Virus record (IMG/VR): IMGVR_UViG_3300033388_003924
Span: 1-33,843 of that record
Origin: a virus
DNA length: 33,843 bases
Reading direction: 5' to 3' (one strand)
The translations under genes and the position numbers were made by a program. Shown here in pieces: positions 23,386 through 30,056 of the stretch (position 1 is the stretch's first letter; each line of letters begins with the position of its first letter). The notes beneath the pieces were generated by a model. That model saw only the letters and a program-made list of their open reading frames with translations, made no database searches and had not been told where the DNA came from.

Positions 23386-24111
23386 ATGACACCTGAAAAA
23401 TTAAGAGATATTGCAGCACAATTTTTTTACAACAGTGATAGAATGTATGTTTATCATTCAGCTTTAATAAAGATGTCTAAAACAGAAATGATTGATCTTA
23501 TTGAAGCACTAAACCAGTTAAGGGGTAATTTCAAAAGCTCAACTTATGAAGTACTGGATGAACTGAAGAAAGCACAAACAATTGCAACATCTGATAAAAG
23601 ATATAAAGATTGGTGTAATAATAACCCACATTATTTAGGTGAAAATCAGGATGAAAGTTTTTTAATTAAGAAAAAACTTATATTAAAAGTTTCTGTTACC
23701 TTGGAAGATATGAATTATGAAACTGAACCTGTACAGTTTCAGCACTTTGAAGAACCTAGTAAAGTTACTTATGTATCAAGAGATCAAAGTTTTTATATAT
23801 CTTTACCGGGTGGTGATGATAGAGAAGTTTATAGTGTATCTGATGCTGCTTGTATACTGGTTGAAGAAGGTTTTACAGTAGTAAAGAAAACTGAATTTGT
23901 TAATGACAAAAAGAAAATACCTTACAACATTGAATTTGATATAAAAGATATTGCAGAATTAAAACAGCATGATATAAATGATGAATATGTTAAAGATTTT
24001 TATAATAAGTATATAAGTAAACCTTTTACAGCTGATCAATTAAATGATTTTATTAAAGATTTTTTTGCAAGAAAAACAATTAAGGGATACTTAAATGAAA
24101 AATCTAACTAA
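23386..24111 (+). CDS. Two-part hypothetical protein with shared 'MSK..M.DLI' module (241 aa)
   Basis: The N-terminal 70 residues (LRDIAAQFFYNSDRMYVYHS, then ALIKMSKTEMIDLIEAL) resemble the whole of the 85-residue protein at 24630-24887. Residues 100-240 form a separate acidic alpha/beta domain (SFYISLPGGDDREVYSVSDA). GGGAAGG lies before the ATG, within a CCGGG motif that here is intergenic. It overlaps the next gene by 17 bases. Function is unknown. Confidence 0.55.
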   Translation: MTPEKLRDIAAQFFYNSDRMYVYHSALIKMSKTEMIDLIEALNQLRGNFKSSTYEVLDELKKAQTIATSDKRYKDWCNNNPHYLGENQDESFLIKKKLILKVSVTLEDMNYETEPVQFQHFEEPSKVTYVSRDQSFYISLPGGDDREVYSVSDAACILVEEGFTVVKKTEFVNDKKKIPYNIEFDIKDIAELKQHDINDEYVKDFYNKYISKPFTADQLNDFIKDFFARKTIKGYLNEKSN

Positions 24112-24601
24112 CTTAACAGAAATGGAAAAACTTATTACTAAGGATGCACTTAAAAAATATGATGCGGCATCTAAAGTAATTTTTGATGATCTTGAAATTG
24201 AGGGTTTTGAAATAAAGCAGGTGGAAGATTTTTTTAAGCAAAGATTACAGCTCTTGTTTGAATCTAATGAACTGCATGGTGAAGTAGTATCTTCTGGTAA
24301 TGTATTCCAGCTGCAAGCAGAAGCAAAGAATCTTATTAAAGATGTGAACAGTAAAAGAAATAGCTTAAGGGAAGTACTAGAAACTTTACAGGTTGATTTT
24401 GAACCTCTAGTAATACATACTAGTGTAAAAAATAAGCAGTTGATACAGGTAGTAAAAATTGAAATTGATTATAGCGGTATATTTTATATAGCTTATGGTA
24501 CAGAAGTTTCAAATTTAAAATTTCAAGATGTTGATGATTGTGTTGATTGGTTAATAGAAAATAGATATGATGGTATTATTGAAGTAATAGATAGTAAGTA
24601 G
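24095..24601 (+). CDS. Hypothetical protein (168 aa)
   Basis: The ATG at 24095 lies inside the end of the preceding gene, and no strong ribosome binding site is seen, so coupled translation is likely. The product is helical at the N-terminus (MEKLITKDALKKYDAASKVI) and alpha/beta at the C-terminus (VVKIEIDYSGIFYIAYGTEV, DCVDWLIENRYDGIIEV). The C-terminal part resembles the domain in the preceding protein's second half in general character, but I cannot claim homology. Confidence 0.55.
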   Translation: MKNLTNLTEMEKLITKDALKKYDAASKVIFDDLEIEGFEIKQVEDFFKQRLQLLFESNELHGEVVSSGNVFQLQAEAKNLIKDVNSKRNSLREVLETLQVDFEPLVIHTSVKNKQLIQVVKIEIDYSGIFYIAYGTEVSNLKFQDVDDCVDWLIENRYDGIIEVIDSK

Positions 24602-24629
24602 ACACTTATAAATAATGGGAGTAAGTAAA

Positions 24630-24887
24630 ATGAAAAAATACTGGAGTAACTTAGAAAAAATTGCAGATGATATTTATGGAGGTGCAGGTAAAAAACATTG
24701 GAACACTTTATTAAGGATGTCAAAGCTTCACATGTTTGATTTGATTGATATTTACTACAGAACATACAATGTTAATAAAGGTAATACTGAACACTATAAG
24801 CAAGCAGCTAGAAAGATAAGAAGAGTTTTACAAAATGCTTTAACAGCTCGAAACTTCTCAAATAAAATGAGTAGTTCAGAATTTTAA
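24630..24887 (+). CDS. Small helical protein, 'MSK..M.DLI' family (85 aa)
   Basis: The start at 24630 is chosen over an in-frame ATG at 24615 because GGGAG (24617-24621) lies 8 bases before it. The product MKKYWSNLEKIADDIYGGAG continues with KHWNTLLRMSKLHMFDLIDI and ends in a basic helix (KQAARKIRRVLQNALTARNF). It resembles the N-terminus of the 241-residue protein and the C-terminus of the next protein, so three related modules occur within 2 kb. Function is unknown. Confidence 0.6.
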   Translation: MKKYWSNLEKIADDIYGGAGKKHWNTLLRMSKLHMFDLIDIYYRTYNVNKGNTEHYKQAARKIRRVLQNALTARNFSNKMSSSEF

Positions 24888-24912
24888 TACTTAATAATTG
24901 GGAGTGAAAATA

Positions 24913-25383
24913 ATGTCAAAATTTAAAGTAACATTAACAAATGAAAATGATGAAGTAATTGCTGATTGTTGGATTGCTGATACAGAAGCAGAAATTGCTA
25001 AACTGGAAATTGATGATAATGAAACTGTTTTTCATTATGAAGAATCAAAGACTATATTAAATTATACTACTGATAACTTTTTAATGAATGAAATTAAAAT
25101 ACTTAAAGAGAAACATAAAAAAGAAGAAGAACCAGAAGCGTTAAATACTTATACACCTATTTATGCTATTGCAAAAGTAATACAAGCTGATTGGAAAAAT
25201 ATTAACTATGCAGCTAAACCTTATTTAAATGCCATGCTTCAGATAACAAATATAAATAATACTTACTTTGCAGATTCAGGTAAATCTGTTGTACTTTATT
25301 TCCTTGCTAATGCTCAAACTTGGAAGGGTGAAACAGCAAGAGAAGTTAAATCTTTACTTAAAAAAATTGCAGGTGTAAAATAA
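24913..25383 (+). CDS. Phage protein with 'YLNAM...YFLANA' domain (156 aa)
   Basis: ATG at 24913, preferred over an in-frame TTG at 24898 because GGGAG lies 8 bases before the ATG. Residues 1-70 form a small beta/alpha part. The C-terminal 75 residues follow a widespread phage motif: 'IAK.IQADW.....AAKPYLNAMLQI', 'YFADSGKSVVLYFLANAQTW', 'KGETAREVKSLLKKIAG'. I know this pattern from many phage early genes but have no function for it. It overlaps the next gene by one base. Confidence 0.65.
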   Translation: MSKFKVTLTNENDEVIADCWIADTEAEIAKLEIDDNETVFHYEESKTILNYTTDNFLMNEIKILKEKHKKEEEPEALNTYTPIYAIAKVIQADWKNINYAAKPYLNAMLQITNINNTYFADSGKSVVLYFLANAQTWKGETAREVKSLLKKIAGVK

Positions 25384-25598
25384 TGAAAACTAAAAAATCA
25401 AAAAGTAAATTCAAAGTGTATTATCAAGATGGAGCTGAATTTTATGATGCAGAAACTAATAGTATAATTGCGTCTTATCCTGAATATGTTGATGATGATT
25501 TTGATGTTGCTGGTGGTATTGCAGCTGAAGAACGATTTTTAAATGATCATCCACAATACAAACAAAGTACAGTATTTAATAATAATGGAGGTGCTTAA
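25383..25598 (+). CDS. Hypothetical small acidic protein (71 aa)
   Basis: TAATG overlap with the preceding gene. The product begins with a basic stretch (MKTKKSKSKFKVYYQDGAEF) and continues acidic (YPEYVDDDFDVAGGIAAEER). Its length and packing fit the early cassette. No family is recognised. Confidence 0.5.
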   Translation: MKTKKSKSKFKVYYQDGAEFYDAETNSIIASYPEYVDDDFDVAGGIAAEERFLNDHPQYKQSTVFNNNGGA

Positions 25599-25599
25599 A

Positions 25600-26085
25600 A
25601 TGGCAGCAGTACCAACTACTATAAAAGAAACAATTAAAAACATTGAAGATATGAATTGTACACTAGAAGGAACTTACCCTTTAATGGAAGCAAGAGATAA
25701 TTTATATGAACTTGCAAAGTATATTGAACTTATTACAGGTCAACTTAATAAAGCTTTTGATGATTTGAATAAAAATAACCTCCAGCTGGTTAAGCTGAAT
25801 AATTCATTAAGTTTGAATGCAAGACTTACAGAAAAACTTAATTCTGAAAAATACTTTATTGTCAATAATCAGAAATTTAATTGTGATGATTTATATGTTT
25901 ATCAGAATGGATTAAGAACAAGAAAGATATGCTGCTATGAAAAACTTAAACCTCCAGCAGTACCCAGTACACATACACTTGGAAAAAATGTTATAGTTTG
26001 TGAATTTGATTCTGAAACTTTTGGTTATGATTTAACAGCAGCAAAAAAAGATGATACTTTTGAATATATAATAAAATGGTTATAA
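25600..26085 (+). CDS. Hypothetical protein with central coiled coil (161 aa)
   Basis: The start at 25600 is chosen because GGAGGT lies 9 bases upstream; an in-frame ATG at 25543 would overlap the preceding gene by 56 bases. The product begins MAAVPTTIKETIKNIEDMNC. Residues 35-85 look like a coiled coil (LITGQLNKAFDDLNKNNLQL). The C-terminal half has four cysteines, two adjacent (KICCYEKLK). Function is unknown. Confidence 0.55.
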   Translation: MAAVPTTIKETIKNIEDMNCTLEGTYPLMEARDNLYELAKYIELITGQLNKAFDDLNKNNLQLVKLNNSLSLNARLTEKLNSEKYFIVNNQKFNCDDLYVYQNGLRTRKICCYEKLKPPAVPSTHTLGKNVIVCEFDSETFGYDLTAAKKDDTFEYIIKWL

Positions 26086-26108
26086 ACTAAACTTAAGGAA
26101 AAAACAAA

Positions 26109-26528
26109 ATGAAAACTTTATTACTTAACATCTGGACTTATTTTTTATTAGCTGTATTCACTGTAAAGAACTTAGTTAAAAACTTATTTGTATTTATTTA
26201 TAATTACAAATTTTTTGCAAAGAAAAAAGTAGCGAAACCAGAAAAGGGTAGCTGGAGAAAAAAGAGATATAAAGTAAAATTTAAAACTCTTAAGTATACT
26301 GGTTTAACTTATCCTTTATCTAAATGCTTCAAGAAAGGTTATGGATTAAAAGGTATTGAAGCTAAAACCGGAATAGCTATACAAACCTTAAAAGATTATA
26401 GAAATGAATTACTTGAACCTTTGAAGATGAAACTGGTAAGTAAGAAATTAGCAAGAAGTTTTTATGGTACTAATGCAAAAGAAGCTGCACCTGATTGTAA
26501 ATATTCTCTTGCTGGACAAATCAGATAA
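26109..26528 (+). CDS. Membrane-anchored protein with helix-turn-helix-like C-terminus (139 aa)
   Basis: AAGGAAAA precedes the ATG. The N-terminal 35 residues are hydrophobic with basic flanks (MKTLLLNIWTYFLLAVFTVK) and likely span the membrane. A strongly basic linker follows (KGSWRKKRYKVKFKTLKYTG). Residues 80-105 (KKGYGLKGIEAKTGIAIQTL, then KDYRNEL) look like a helix-turn-helix. A membrane-tethered DNA-binding protein would be unusual in a phage. Function is inferred from pattern only. Confidence 0.55.
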   Translation: MKTLLLNIWTYFLLAVFTVKNLVKNLFVFIYNYKFFAKKKVAKPEKGSWRKKRYKVKFKTLKYTGLTYPLSKCFKKGYGLKGIEAKTGIAIQTLKDYRNELLEPLKMKLVSKKLARSFYGTNAKEAAPDCKYSLAGQIR

Positions 26529-26551
26529 TTAAAAATTTTGGAGTTAATGAA

Positions 26552-26773
26552 ATGGATAAGTGCAAAGAATTCTTAAAACATAAAAGTAAATTCTGGTTTA
26601 TTGAAAAATATTTTCCTAATAAAATGATACTGCTGGAAGAATTAGCTAAAGAAAATAAAGAACCTCAATTATTAAATGAATTAAATGATATTTGGTTTAA
26701 GTTACCTGATAGTTTTAATATTATAAATATGCCTGAAGGATGGAGTGAATTTTTAAGTATTTTAGAATCTTAA
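26552..26773 (+). CDS. Hypothetical small protein (73 aa)
   Basis: A weak GGAG lies before the ATG. The product (MDKCKEFLKHKSKFWFIEKY ... NIINMPEGWSEFLSILES) is a small aromatic-rich soluble protein. It sits in the same operon as the membrane-anchored protein. No family is recognised. Confidence 0.5.
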   Translation: MDKCKEFLKHKSKFWFIEKYFPNKMILLEELAKENKEPQLLNELNDIWFKLPDSFNIINMPEGWSEFLSILES

Positions 26774-26786
26774 AGGAGGTGTTATA

Positions 26787-27008
26787 ATGGCACATAGTTA
26801 TAAAGATTTAGATTTATATAAGCAGCATGTAAAAGATTATGTTGAAAGAGTAGTTGAAGAATTTAATAAGTATGTTGAAAAAACTATTGTTCCAGATATA
26901 AATACACTTGCTTATAATACACTTATAGAAATATCTTTTCACCAAGGAACTAAAGTTTCTGTTATAGGTGAAGTAATAAAAAAAGAACTTGTACTGGAGC
27001 AAATATAA
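26787..27008 (+). CDS. Hypothetical small helical protein (73 aa)
   Basis: It has one of the strongest ribosome binding sites in the window, AAAGGAGGTG, 13 bases after the preceding stop, so high expression is likely. The product begins MAHSYKDLDLYKQHVKDYVE and ends KKELVLEQI; it is mostly helical with many glutamates and lysines. It overlaps the next gene by one base. Function is unknown. Confidence 0.55.
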   Translation: MAHSYKDLDLYKQHVKDYVERVVEEFNKYVEKTIVPDINTLAYNTLIEISFHQGTKVSVIGEVIKKELVLEQI

Positions 27009-27223
27009 TGAATAATAAAAAAGCAAAAGTTATATCTGAAATGAATATACCCGGACATAAAAGAATAGCTCTTTATGAATCATTAGTTAAACCTGATTTG
27101 TTTGTTGTAACAACAATCTGTACAATTAAGTATGAAGTAGATTCTGAAGAAGGTTTTCAAGATGATCTTGATGCGGCTATTATGAAATATATCGAATTAA
27201 CTACACCTACTAATGGTAGTTAA
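27008..27223 (+). CDS. Hypothetical small protein, last gene of the early cassette (71 aa)
   Basis: The ATG overlaps the preceding stop (TAATG). The product (MNNKKAKVISEMNIPGHKRI ... EEGFQDDLDAAIMKYIELTT) looks like a compact alpha/beta protein. The gene ends where the non-coding hub begins. No family is recognised. Confidence 0.5.
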   Translation: MNNKKAKVISEMNIPGHKRIALYESLVKPDLFVVTTICTIKYEVDSEEGFQDDLDAAIMKYIELTTPTNGS

Positions 27224-27263
27224 TTATTTCATATAAAATCTTTCCTCCTTACCTTTCACATAA

Positions 27264-27297
27264 AACCCTTGGTAAACATAAATTATTATCAGGGGTT
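27264..27297 (+). terminator. Possible weak terminator of the early operon
   Basis: AACCCTT (27264-27270) can pair with AGGGGTT (27291-27297) with one G-T wobble around a 20-base loop. The sequence CTTTCCTTGTTTT follows, a broken T-run. It lies 41 bases after the last early gene. Confidence 0.35.
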
Positions 27298-27362
27298 CTT
27301 TCCTTGTTTTGTAAAAACTAAAATACTTAAAATGTGTTAAAACTGGACTTTGAATATACTTC

Positions 27363-27416
27363 AAGCTTTATTTAAGTATTTCAGGATAGTTTCGAAACAG
27401 ATCAAAAATAAAGCTT
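27363..27416 (+). repeat. 11-bp perfect inverted repeat around a TTTCGAAA palindrome
   Basis: AAGCTTTATTT (27363-27373) and AAATAAAGCTT (27406-27416) are exact reverse complements separated by 32 bases. The 8-base palindrome TTTCGAAA (27390-27397) lies inside the spacer and contains a CpG, which is rare in this genome. It could be a protein-binding operator or an RNA stem-loop. Confidence 0.6.
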
Positions 27417-27448
27417 TTATCAAAAAGTGTATAGTAAATAGTACAAAC

Positions 27449-27551
27449 TTTTTAGCCTATTTTACCCCCCTATAGTTACTGGTTATGGAATTGTATATAT
27501 ATAATATGACAGGTAGTAAGATAAGGGGGTATAAAAAGTGCAAAAAGTCTG
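27449..27551 (-). repeat. 100-bp dyad repeat, copy B (inverted relative to copy A at 10449-10552)
   Basis: On the + strand the left arm is TTTTTAGCCTATTTTACCCC followed by CCTA, and the right arm is TAAGGGGGTATAAAAAGTGC followed by AAAAAGTCTG. Read on the - strand it aligns with copy A over its whole length, including the GCAC asymmetry in one arm. The arm with AGACTTTTTGCAC faces away from the replication/early module in both copies. It ends about 80 bases before the small terminase gene. Confidence 0.8.
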
Positions 27552-27629
27552 AAGGTTTTAAGGTGTTTTTTGGTTGATTATAGTTTATATTTTGCGTATG
27601 AAATTAAAAACTTATAGAGATTCTATTTA

Positions 27630-28226
27630 ATGGCAGCTACAAAAAGAAAAGATAACTTTGATTATAAGAAGCTTAACCTGAAACAGATTGAAAAGCTTGC
27701 TTATGCTGGATGGGATGTAAAAGACATATCAGAATTTTTCGGTATTTCTGTACAACAGTTTACAAATGTTGTTATGGAAAATAAATATGGTATAGGTGAT
27801 GCTTATAATAGAGGTACTGATGATTCAGTAAGAAGAGCTGAAAGAGCTTTGTTTGAAAAAGCTGTTGGTTACGAACACCCTGAAGTAAAAGTATTTGCAC
27901 ATAAAACAGGTAAAGCAGAACTTGGTACTGAAGAAATTGTTGTTACAAAAGTTGATACTATCAAACACTACTCACCAGATACACCTGCTTTAATATTTTA
28001 CTTAACTAACAAGAAAAGACACGAATGGAAACATAGATTTGAAATTGAAAATCTTGCGCCCGGTAACATCTTACCAGATATGTCAAATTTTAAATTCAAT
28101 GATTTACTTCAGCTTGTTAATGGTGGTGTTAATGGTGGTGTACCAGTTAAAGAAAGTAAAATTAAAAAAAATAAAAAGAAAAAACTTGTAGCTGCAACTA
28201 AAAGAACTAATAATGGTAAGAAGTAA
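27630..28226 (+). CDS. Terminase small subunit
   Basis: 198 residues. Residues 17-52 form a helix-turn-helix (QIEKLAYAGWDVKDISEFFG, then ISVQQFTNVV). Next come DDSVRRAERALFEKAVGYEH and DTPALIFYLTNKKRHEWKHR, the order of phage small terminases that bind the packaging site and hand DNA to the large subunit. The tail is lysine-rich (KIKKNKKKKLVAATKR). No Shine-Dalgarno sequence precedes the ATG. It overlaps the large subunit gene by one base, and copy B of the repeat lies just upstream. Confidence 0.85.
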   Translation: MAATKRKDNFDYKKLNLKQIEKLAYAGWDVKDISEFFGISVQQFTNVVMENKYGIGDAYNRGTDDSVRRAERALFEKAVGYEHPEVKVFAHKTGKAELGTEEIVVTKVDTIKHYSPDTPALIFYLTNKKRHEWKHRFEIENLAPGNILPDMSNFKFNDLLQLVNGGVNGGVPVKESKIKKNKKKKLVAATKRTNNGKK

Positions 28227-29737
28227 TGAACTTAAGTAATTACTATAATGATACTGGTTCAGGTTATAAAGAGCGGTACACCCGGCAAGCAATAATTATT
28301 GCAGCATCTTGTGAGATTGCAAGAAGATCATTTTGGGAGTATTGCAAGTTAAGACATCCTAAGTTTTATATAGAAGGTAGGCACTACTTAAAAAATCTAT
28401 GTAACACCCTACAATCTTTTTACTTAAATGAGTTAATAAACCCTAATACACTTAAAGCATATGATAAGTTAATACTTAATGCACCTCCAAGACATGGTAA
28501 GACATTAACTCTTACTTGTTTGGTTGAATGGATGCTTGGTAAAGATAACATTGAAAGGTTTATATGCGGTTGCTACAATGAAAACTTATCGGTAAGGTTT
28601 GGAAGAAAGATAAGAGATAGTGTACAGGAACAGAAGTTTAGTAATAACACTAATGAAATGCAGCAAGGGCAAGACATATATAAAACATTAGTTTACTCTG
28701 ATATATTCCCTGATACAGTTATAAAGAAAGGTGATGCTTCAAGTTTAGTATGGAGTTTATACGGTCAATACTTTAATTTTCTTAGTACAAGTCCGGGTGG
28801 TACTGTAACTGGTGTTGGTTGCTCTATTGGTATACTTGATGATCTTGTTAAGAACAAAGAAGAAGCTTATTCTGATTTACACCTTGATAAAACTTGGGAT
28901 TGGTATACAGATACTTTTTTAAGTAGATTAGAAGAAGGAGCTAAACAAATTATAGGTGCTACAAGATGGTGTAAAGGTGATGTGCCCGGTAGAATACTTG
29001 AATCTGATGAAGCTGCTGATTGGTATCATATAAGTTTAAAAGCTTATGATGAAAAGAGAAAACCTCAAATGTTATGTAATGAAATCTTAAGTAAAAAATC
29101 ATTAGATGATAAAAAGCTTTATATGAGTCCAGAAATTGTTGAAGCAAATTATAACCAGCAGCCTATTGATATTGAAGGAATATTATATAAAAACTTAAAG
29201 ACTTATAAAAAACTTCCAATGGATGATAAGGGTAATGTGTTATTTAACCAGATAAGAAACTATACAGATACAGCTGATGAAGGAAGTGATTACTTATGTT
29301 CTATATGTTACGGTGTTTACAATGGGTATGCTTATATACTTGATGTGCTGTATACTAAAGAAGGTATGGAGATAACAGAACCAGCAACTGCTGAAATGCT
29401 TGATGATAATGATGTTAAAAGAGCTGTTATAGAATCTAATAATGGTGGAAGAGGTTTTGCAAGAAATGTACAAAGGGAATTAAAAGCTATAGATAACAGT
29501 AGTACAATTGTTAAGTGGTTCTACCAAAAGAAAAATAAGAAGGGTAGAATCTTAGGTAATTCAAGTATAGTAATGAATAAGGTTTTATTTCCTGAAGGAT
29601 GGGAACACATGCTACCAGTATTTTATAAAGATACTATAAATTATATGAAGGAAGGTAAAAATAAAAATGATGATGCACAAGATACACTATCAGGTATTGC
29701 TGAAGACATATCAAAGAAATCAATGGACTTTGGGTAA
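28226..29737 (+). CDS. Terminase large subunit
   Basis: 503 residues. The ATPase has Walker A APPRHGKT (86-93), Walker B GCSIGILDD (D205-D206) and a coupling-like IIGATRWCKGD. The C-terminal RNase H-like nuclease has YTDTADEGSDYLCSICYGVY with its first acidic residues, AVIESNNGGRGFARNVQREL, and KNDDAQDTLSGIAED. It cuts and translocates DNA into the prohead through the portal. Start overlap with the small subunit (TAATG) supports coupled translation. It contains Thr-Arg and Pro-Gly codon pairs carrying CCSGG motifs. Confidence 0.93.
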   Translation: MNLSNYYNDTGSGYKERYTRQAIIIAASCEIARRSFWEYCKLRHPKFYIEGRHYLKNLCNTLQSFYLNELINPNTLKAYDKLILNAPPRHGKTLTLTCLVEWMLGKDNIERFICGCYNENLSVRFGRKIRDSVQEQKFSNNTNEMQQGQDIYKTLVYSDIFPDTVIKKGDASSLVWSLYGQYFNFLSTSPGGTVTGVGCSIGILDDLVKNKEEAYSDLHLDKTWDWYTDTFLSRLEEGAKQIIGATRWCKGDVPGRILESDEAADWYHISLKAYDEKRKPQMLCNEILSKKSLDDKKLYMSPEIVEANYNQQPIDIEGILYKNLKTYKKLPMDDKGNVLFNQIRNYTDTADEGSDYLCSICYGVYNGYAYILDVLYTKEGMEITEPATAEMLDDNDVKRAVIESNNGGRGFARNVQRELKAIDNSSTIVKWFYQKKNKKGRILGNSSIVMNKVLFPEGWEHMLPVFYKDTINYMKEGKNKNDDAQDTLSGIAEDISKKSMDFG

Positions 29738-29774
29738 TTAAATAAATACTTAATAATAAATAAGAGGTTTAGCA

Positions 29775-30023
29775 ATGACTAAAGCAGATCGAATACCAGA
29801 AATATTAGAATGTAATAATGCTTGGACAGCAACAGAACTAAAAGAAATGAGTGCAGCAGAAGTTGAAGACATACATGATAGGGTATGTCATACCAGTAAT
29901 GAACCAGTTGCAACAGCACTTGATACACTTAAAACAAGAGTTGCAAAGTTGGAAGAAAAAAATGCTGCTGGTATAATTGCAGTAGGTAGGGATTTAGTTA
30001 AACATGCAAAAGGAATGATGTAA
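29775..30023 (+). CDS. Hypothetical small protein between terminase and portal (82 aa)
   Basis: AAGAGG precedes the ATG. The product (MTKADRIPEILECNNAWTAT ... RVCHTSNEPVATALDTLKTR) has an N-terminal helical domain and a coiled C-terminal half (VAKLEEKNAAGIIAVGRDLV). Proteins of this size between terminase and portal are common in siphophages without known function. Confidence 0.6.
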   Translation: MTKADRIPEILECNNAWTATELKEMSAAEVEDIHDRVCHTSNEPVATALDTLKTRVAKLEEKNAAGIIAVGRDLVKHAKGMM

Positions 30024-30056
30024 AAACTTAATAACAAGGAAACAGGAACTAATACC

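Larger units (their letters stand above)
27224..27629 (+). other. Non-coding hub between early cassette and terminase genes
   Basis: The 406-base gap contains a weak hairpin (27264-27297), an 11-bp inverted repeat (27363-27416) and repeat copy B (27449-27551). The stretch 27298-27362 shows nothing I can support. In many phages the packaging site lies just before the small terminase gene, so a cos or pac site may be here. It could also hold a late promoter, but I find no clean Bacteroidota match. Confidence 0.55.

Noticed and set aside
27244-27250. CCTCCTT, complementary to the Shine-Dalgarno sequence
   Set aside because: Seven bases may occur by chance, and no partner hairpin with a neighbouring ribosome binding site is evident except the distant one at 26775.
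27569-27594. Possible promoter TTTG ... TATATTTTG before the small terminase gene
   Set aside because: The spacing is too short and the -7 box has one base too many for the Bacteroidota consensus.
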